Source of the DNA: Actinomycetota bacterium
Lineage (GTDB): Bacteria > Actinomycetota > Actinomycetes > Nanopelagicales > Nanopelagicaceae
NCBI GenBank assembly: GCA_009700405.1
Contig: WLMD01000055.1
Location: 1 to 9,614, forward strand
Reading direction: 5' to 3'
DNA length: 9,614 bases
Made by a program: the position numbers and the translations under genes. This document shows positions 5,358 to 9,614 of the stretch, piece by piece (position 1 is the stretch's first letter; every line of letters starts with the position of its first letter). The notes beneath the pieces were generated by a model. The model did not search any database. It was not told where the DNA came from and saw only the letters and a list, made by a program, of their open reading frames with translations.

Positions 5358-5382
5358 TTCGAGGTGAGAGGCAGGGGTGAGC

Positions 5383-6933
5383 ATGAAGGGTGACCTTCTA
5401 TCACGACGTGGAAACAAAGCGGGGAATAACCCTCAGGCAGTTGCAGAAGCAGAGATGCTTTCTGAAGAGATTCCAAATGATCTCTCATTCGAAGCCTTTG
5501 TTAGCGATCCCTACGCAGAAGCCCACAACGCACTCCCGCGCAACCAAGTTTTAGCTTTAGATTGCCTCGGACTTCGTTGGGATGGTCAAACACTTGTAGT
5601 TGGCGCACCAAAAGAATCTTGGGATGAAGTAAAAGCTCTTGCTGCAAGCTTAGATATCAAAGTTAAATTGATTGAAGCATCGCGTGCTGAAATTCGTGAA
5701 GCTCTCTCTTTAACTGTAAACATCGAGAAATCAAATATTGGACAACTTCAAATTTCTGCAACAGAAGCTGGTGAAGCGCCGATTTCAAACTTGGTACAAC
5801 AAATTATTGAACGTGCATTTCTAGAACGCGCAAGCGACATTCACTTTGAAAGCTATGAAGATCACGTACTTGTGCGTGCACGTATTGATGGTCGCCTTCG
5901 CAATCTTTTGCAATTGCCTGCACGTCTTGCACCTGCAATCAGCAGCCGTATCAAAGTTCTTTCTAAGATGAACATTGTTGAACGTCGCCGTCCGCAAGAT
6001 GGTCAGTTCACTGCAGTTGTCGATGGTCGCACTCTAGATATTCGTGTTGCATCTGTTGCAACTGTTTTCGGAGAGAAAATTGTTTTGCGTCTTCTCGATG
6101 GACGACGTCCAAGTGTTGATCTTGAGTCACTTGGTATGGGCGCACATCAACTAGAAATCTTTACAAAGATGATTACTGCAAACAACGGTTTGGTTCTAGT
6201 TGCTGGTCCAACAGGAAGCGGAAAGACAACAACTCTTCACAGCGCAATTCGCGCAGTTGCAGTAGAACATAAGAACGCAGTAACAATTGAAGATCCAGTT
6301 GAATACGTTGTTCCTGGTATTACACAGATTCCAGTTTCTGAATCAAATAACTCAGGCTTCGCGGTTCAACTTCGCGCCGTGCTTCGTCAAGATCCAGACA
6401 TCATTCTTGTAGGAGAAACTCGCGATGCAGAAACTGCTCGCATCTCCGTGCAAGCTGCACTTACTGGCCACTTAGTTTTCACATCAATCCACGCAACTGA
6501 TTCTGTCGGTGCGCTCTACCGTCTCCTACAGATGGATATCGAGCCACACCTTGTTGCATCATCAGTGCGCGGAGTTGTTTCACAAAGACTCATCCGCAAG
6601 AACTGCCGTTTCTGCACAGTGAAGTACAACGCGACAACAGAAGAGAAGGTAACGCTTCGTGCTTACGGATTCTCAACTGATGTATTAGCAAAAGGCGTTG
6701 GTTGCACACTTTGTGGTGGAAGCGGATATCGCGACCGCATTGCTGCCTACCAAATCTTGACTATGAACGAATCTCTTACAGAACTCGTCGTTTCACGCCC
6801 AGACCCACACGTTTTCCGCAAGGCAGCATCAAAGGCCGGAATGACAACTATGGATCACGAGGCTGTACGTATGGCCGTTGCAGGAATCACAACTCTTGAC
6901 GAAGCGATGACATTGTTGGTCGGCAATGAGTAG
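5383..6933 (+). CDS. pilB: Type IV pilus assembly ATPase PilB (GspE family)
   Basis: This 516-residue cytoplasmic hexameric ATPase powers pilin extraction and fibre growth. Residues about 40-125 form a short PilB/GspE N-terminal domain, but the RLG-type c-di-GMP motif of MshEN domains is not seen. The catalytic domain has Walker A GPTGSGKTTT (275-284, K281), Asp box TIEDPVEY, Walker B-like DPDIILVGETRD (337-348, E345), and His box HLVFTSIHATD. The zinc-binding four-Cys motif CRFC (408, 411) ... CTLC (441, 444) is typical of PilB/GspE and absent from PilT, which sets extension apart from retraction. ATG 5383 has AGGGG five bases upstream; an in-frame GTG at 5377 overlaps that ribosome site and is less likely. 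It is the first gene of a pilus operon and overlaps pilC by eight bases. Confidence 0.95.
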   Translation: MKGDLLSRRGNKAGNNPQAVAEAEMLSEEIPNDLSFEAFVSDPYAEAHNALPRNQVLALDCLGLRWDGQTLVVGAPKESWDEVKALAASLDIKVKLIEASRAEIREALSLTVNIEKSNIGQLQISATEAGEAPISNLVQQIIERAFLERASDIHFESYEDHVLVRARIDGRLRNLLQLPARLAPAISSRIKVLSKMNIVERRRPQDGQFTAVVDGRTLDIRVASVATVFGEKIVLRLLDGRRPSVDLESLGMGAHQLEIFTKMITANNGLVLVAGPTGSGKTTTLHSAIRAVAVEHKNAVTIEDPVEYVVPGITQIPVSESNNSGFAVQLRAVLRQDPDIILVGETRDAETARISVQAALTGHLVFTSIHATDSVGALYRLLQMDIEPHLVASSVRGVVSQRLIRKNCRFCTVKYNATTEEKVTLRAYGFSTDVLAKGVGCTLCGGSGYRDRIAAYQILTMNESLTELVVSRPDPHVFRKAASKAGMTTMDHEAVRMAVAGITTLDEAMTLLVGNE

Positions 6934-8347
6934 ATACGACGTGGAACAACTTACAGAGCAACTACAAATACCTGTTGGGCAAGCTCCGCTTGTTCAGATT
7001 TCATCTTCCATGCAAAGACCAACTTTGGTTACTACGGTTCCAGTTGAAGAGCCAACTTCAAAGAAGTTTGCAATGCCAAAACTGACTTTAACTAAGCCAA
7101 AATCAAAAGCTAAAGGCAAGAAGACTGACCCATCTGCCCCACGCGCTATGAAGAATTACAAATACACGGGTATTAACGCCGAGGGAGAGTCCGTTTCTGG
7201 AAGCCTCAAGGCCGCAACTCACAGCGATGTGGATTACAAGCTTCGCGAAGAAGGCTTGCAAAATCTTCACATTCAAGTTGCACAAGCCTGGTATGAAATT
7301 GAATTTGGTAAGACCGTTCCACCTGACGTTCTTTTGCAATTCACACGTCAGCTCGCATCTTTCACAACTGCAGGAATTCCAGCCGCTCGTGGCCTAGCCA
7401 TTCTTGCTGAAACCACAGAGCACAAGAAGATGAAAGAAATCCTCGAAGGCCTTGTTGTTGAAATCGAAGGCGGAGCAACTCTCAGCGAGTCCATTGGCCG
7501 CTACACACACGTTTTTCCTGACTACTACGCAACTATCTTGGGCGCAGCAGAGCGCAGTGGAGACCTTCCTGGCGCTCTTCGTACCCTTAACTCTTACATC
7601 GAGCGCGATCTACGTTCACGTCGCGCCGTGCGCTCGGCAATGTCCTACCCAATCGTGCTCGTGCTTTTGGCCGGCGTCGCAGTAACAGTTCTTTCAGTAA
7701 TTGTTCTGCCACGCTTTGAAAGCTTCTTCAGCACACTCGGTGCAGAACTTCCATTGACAACCAGAATCCTCCTTACGACAACACGTTTCGTTGGATCCTT
7801 CTGGTGGGCAATGGCAATCGTTGCTATCGGGTCAGTCGTCGGCATTGTTGCCATGGGCCGCAATCCAAAAGGCCGCTTGATGTTGGATCGCGCCCTATTA
7901 AAGACTCCAATCTTTGGAAAGATTTTCAGCCTTATCGCCCTAGAGCGCTTTTGCCGCGTACTTTCGACACTTGTACGCACAGATGTGCCTCTTCCAGATG
8001 CTCTCGAACTTGCTGGGCGAGCAACGGGAAACACAGTCTTTGAGACTGTAATCGCCGAAGCTCGTGTACAGGTTCTTAACGGTGAAGGTCTTGCAACACC
8101 TCTTGGTGAATCAGGAATCTTCCCATCTGCAGCAATTCAGATCTTCCGCGTCGGTGAAGAATCCGGCGAATTGGAATCTCAACTTGAGCAAGCATCGAGC
8201 TATTACGGCGACGAGCTTGATCACAAGATGAAGAACTTCACCGCCCTTATCGAACCAATTACTTTGATTGTTCTTGGTGGCGGCGTTGGATTCGTTGCTG
8301 TCGCACTTATCTCTGCGATGTACGGAATTTATTCGGGTATCAAATGA
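6926..8347 (+). CDS. pilC: Type IV pilus inner-membrane platform protein PilC (GspF family)
   Basis: This 473-residue protein carries two GspF-type repeats (about 136-260 and 338-460). FTRQLASFTTAGIPAARGL and ERFCRVLSTLVRTDVPLPDAL open the repeats, and AAERSGDLPGAL and VGEESGELESQL are the matching later motifs. Membrane helices are at about 241-262, 292-309 and 443-467. PilC sits in the inner membrane and transmits the turning of PilB to the growing pilus. The family usually begins near M75 (MKNYKYTGINAEGE); here 74 extra residues precede it, rich in Pro, Lys and Thr, with no domain recognised. ATG 6926 overlaps the pilB stop, which supports the long form through translational coupling; ATG 7148 is the shorter alternative. 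It overlaps the next gene by ATGA. Confidence 0.94.
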   Translation: MSRYDVEQLTEQLQIPVGQAPLVQISSSMQRPTLVTTVPVEEPTSKKFAMPKLTLTKPKSKAKGKKTDPSAPRAMKNYKYTGINAEGESVSGSLKAATHSDVDYKLREEGLQNLHIQVAQAWYEIEFGKTVPPDVLLQFTRQLASFTTAGIPAARGLAILAETTEHKKMKEILEGLVVEIEGGATLSESIGRYTHVFPDYYATILGAAERSGDLPGALRTLNSYIERDLRSRRAVRSAMSYPIVLVLLAGVAVTVLSVIVLPRFESFFSTLGAELPLTTRILLTTTRFVGSFWWAMAIVAIGSVVGIVAMGRNPKGRLMLDRALLKTPIFGKIFSLIALERFCRVLSTLVRTDVPLPDALELAGRATGNTVFETVIAEARVQVLNGEGLATPLGESGIFPSAAIQIFRVGEESGELESQLEQASSYYGDELDHKMKNFTALIEPITLIVLGGGVGFVAVALISAMYGIYSGIK

Positions 8348-9081
8348 TCACAACGACCACGAAGAAGTTAAAGTCCGACGCAGGAGATTCCCTGGTCGAA
8401 GTAATTGTCGCCATGATGATCATGGGACTTTTTGGACTCGCTTTGGTTGGCGCCCTTATTTCTGCCCAGCCAATGGCGCTCGCTTTCAATAAAACAGCTG
8501 CCGCAACAACTCAATTAACACTTGCTGCAGATCAAATCTCGCTACAACCTTTCGCTGCGTGTTCAACATCAAAGCCTCAGCCATATGTTTTGACTGCGGC
8601 AACACAAACAGACTCTGGCCAAACAGCATTTGCAATTACAACATCGTCACTACCCATCGCCATTGCCCCGATTGCAACATCAACAACCAATTCAACCAAA
8701 GTCAGTTTTGCATATACAGCTACCCTGGCTGCGGCAGGCGTTACAGGACCTTACACATGGACCGTCTCACCTGCGCTTCCTAACGGACTCACATTGAGTT
8801 CCGCGGGAGTTATTACAGGTACGCCTCAAACAGAGATTGCTTCTAACTACCTCTTCACGGCCACTGCAGCATCTGGTGCGACTGCGATAAGAATTATGAA
8901 CCTCACAGTTGCAACTGTTCAACCACTTGTCCATAACCCAGCTGACACGACATATGCATCAACAAGTTGGACCGCATGTGGCGATTACGGAACAGCAGCA
9001 GCAACACAGGTGCAACAAGTCAACATCACAACAACTGTCGGCAAGCGTCAGATTACTCGCACGATTGTAAAGACTGCCTAA
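8344..9081 (+). CDS. PilV/GspI-like minor prepilin with inserted Ig-like (He_PIG) domain
   Basis: This is a 245-residue prepilin. The leader KKLKSDAG|DSLVEVIVAMMIMGLFGL should be cut after G14 by prepilin peptidase; mature residue +5 is Glu (E19), followed by the hydrophobic pilin helix (17-41). Asp at +1 is common in actinobacterial prepilins. Residues about 119-189 match the putative Ig domain He_PIG: PYTWTVSPALPNGLTLSSAG then VITGTP, ending in a beta strand MNLTV. The sequence before (60-118) and after it (205-245, ending ITTTVGKRQITRTIVKTA) reads like one PilV/GspI-type globular domain split by the insert. C73 and C212 flank the insert and could pair. A fibre-tip or shaft adhesin role is inferred. 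ATG 8344 overlaps the pilC stop by four bases, and the stop overlaps the next ATG by one. Confidence 0.85.
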   Translation: MITTTTKKLKSDAGDSLVEVIVAMMIMGLFGLALVGALISAQPMALAFNKTAAATTQLTLAADQISLQPFAACSTSKPQPYVLTAATQTDSGQTAFAITTSSLPIAIAPIATSTTNSTKVSFAYTATLAAAGVTGPYTWTVSPALPNGLTLSSAGVITGTPQTEIASNYLFTATAASGATAIRIMNLTVATVQPLVHNPADTTYASTSWTACGDYGTAAATQVQQVNITTTVGKRQITRTIVKTA

Positions 9082-9614
9082 TGAAGAAGAACCTATTGCG
9101 CCGTATGGCTGCCGACGATGCGGGTATCACCCTCATCGAGATTTTGGTCTGCCTTGTTTTAAGTGCAATTTTGGCGGTTGGAATCACTCAATTGCTAACA
9201 GCCTCAACTGGCGCGATGGATCTTTCAACAACTGCCGCCACTTCAGGAAATAGAAGCAACAACCTCGTTTCGTATTTCACCAACGATGTACACACAACAA
9301 ACGGTTTTAATGTTCCCTTTTCTAGCTCCTCAAGTACAACCCCAAATGTAGATAATTTGTGCACCTCATGGGATGCGACAGATACCGCGTACACGACCAC
9401 TATCCTGCTCGTGACAATGAGTGTTCCGGTTGCTGAAGTTATCAAGAGCGCAAAATGGGATGGCACAAACGCAACCTATACATCTTCCACTCCGGGGGTT
9501 TTCGTCCCGGGCCAAATTGTAAATATCACTGACTTTGTAAACACCGGGCTTAATATTGTGAACACGACTGTTACAAACGCCACTGGTAACACATTAACTG
9601 TCCCGAATCTAACA
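9081..9614 (+). CDS. PilW/GspJ-like minor prepilin, 3' end cut by window edge
   Basis: From ATG 9081, which shares one base with the previous TAA, 178 codons stay open to the end of the window. The leader MKKNLLRRMAADDAG|ITLIEILVCLVLSAIL gives cleavage after G15, Glu at +5 (E20) and a classic pilin helix. It is followed by a stretch ending NLVSYFTNDVHTTNGF, which resembles the 'l..D...A' region of PilW/GspJ. Further on, a Thr/Asn/Ser-rich part (from about residue 130) with VFVPGQIVNITDF and TGNTLTV looks like a beta-strand module of surface proteins. A minor pilin that caps or primes the fibre together with the preceding PilV-like protein is the likely role. The C terminus is not visible, so the total length is unknown. 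Confidence 0.85.
   Translation, partial: MKKNLLRRMAADDAGITLIEILVCLVLSAILAVGITQLLTASTGAMDLSTTAATSGNRSNNLVSYFTNDVHTTNGFNVPFSSSSSTTPNVDNLCTSWDATDTAYTTTILLVTMSVPVAEVIKSAKWDGTNATYTSSTPGVFVPGQIVNITDFVNTGLNIVNTTVTNATGNTLTVPNLT

Larger units (their letters stand above)
5058..5382. other. Divergent intergenic region between the small membrane protein gene and pilB
   Basis: These 325 bases contain no credible gene; a short plus-strand frame that enters from 4950 is mostly the antisense of the membrane protein. The left half is AT-rich and presumably carries promoters for both directions, though no hexamer pair is convincing enough to call. The right half is GC-richer and full of inverted repeats, listed separately, and is most likely the untranslated leader of the pilus operon. 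No tRNA, known riboswitch consensus or repeat element was recognised. Confidence 0.6.

Noticed and set aside
7645..8034. 129-codon minus-strand open frame, and similar frames at 2346-2681 and 2814-3143
   Set aside because: They are antisense shadows of pilC and the Fe-ADH gene, with Arg/Ser/Ala-rich low-information translations.

Overview
The window looks like a piece of a moderately low-GC actinobacterial chromosome. The evidence is an FprA-type ferredoxin/adrenodoxin-like NADP+ reductase, a PepP-type Xaa-Pro aminopeptidase with an actinobacterial N-terminal domain, prepilin leaders of the actinobacterial 'AG|DSLVEV' kind, tRNA genes without encoded CCA, and base composition near the middle of the range rather than high GC. 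A streamlined freshwater actinobacterium (acI / Nanopelagicales-like) fits best, but that placement is inference. No integrase, transposase, CRISPR array or phage gene was seen.

Left part (1-3342). A divergent, edge-truncated pepP-like gene runs leftward from 752. To its right is an iterated arrangement. Three times, a promoter-like element with the same -10 hexamer (TAAACT, 12-14 bases before the tRNA) is followed by a serine tRNA(GCU) sequence and then a protein gene. Copy 1 (820-882) is a tRNA that has lost its T arm and 3' acceptor strand; it precedes a membrane-anchored M23-like protein whose zinc ligands are mostly missing. Copy 2 (1883-1971) is intact and lies 27 bases before an iron-alcohol-dehydrogenase-family gene in which two conserved histidines are glutamine. 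Copy 3 (3254-3342) is intact and lies 58 bases before fprA. Copies 2 and 3 are identical over their first 51 bases and then differ in the variable and T arms.

Middle (3401-5382). fprA ends at a strong terminator that works in both directions (4729-4762), shared with a small leftward two-helix membrane protein of unknown function. A 325-base gene-free stretch follows. It holds a 9-bp-arm palindrome and a leader in front of pilB with several alternative hairpins, one of which could sequester the pilB ribosome binding site.

Right part (5383-9614). This is a tightly overlapping type IV pilus operon: pilB (assembly ATPase), pilC (inner-membrane platform), a PilV/GspI-like minor prepilin carrying an inserted Ig-like (He_PIG-type) domain, and a PilW/GspJ-like minor prepilin cut by the window edge. 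The overlaps (8, 4 and 1 bases) suggest translational coupling. PilB would power assembly, PilC would anchor it, and the minor pilins would prime or decorate the fibre.

The most unusual parts are the repeated promoter-tRNA-Ser-gene units, the structured pilB leader, the Ig domain nested in a minor pilin, and two enzymes-by-fold that lack canonical metal ligands.
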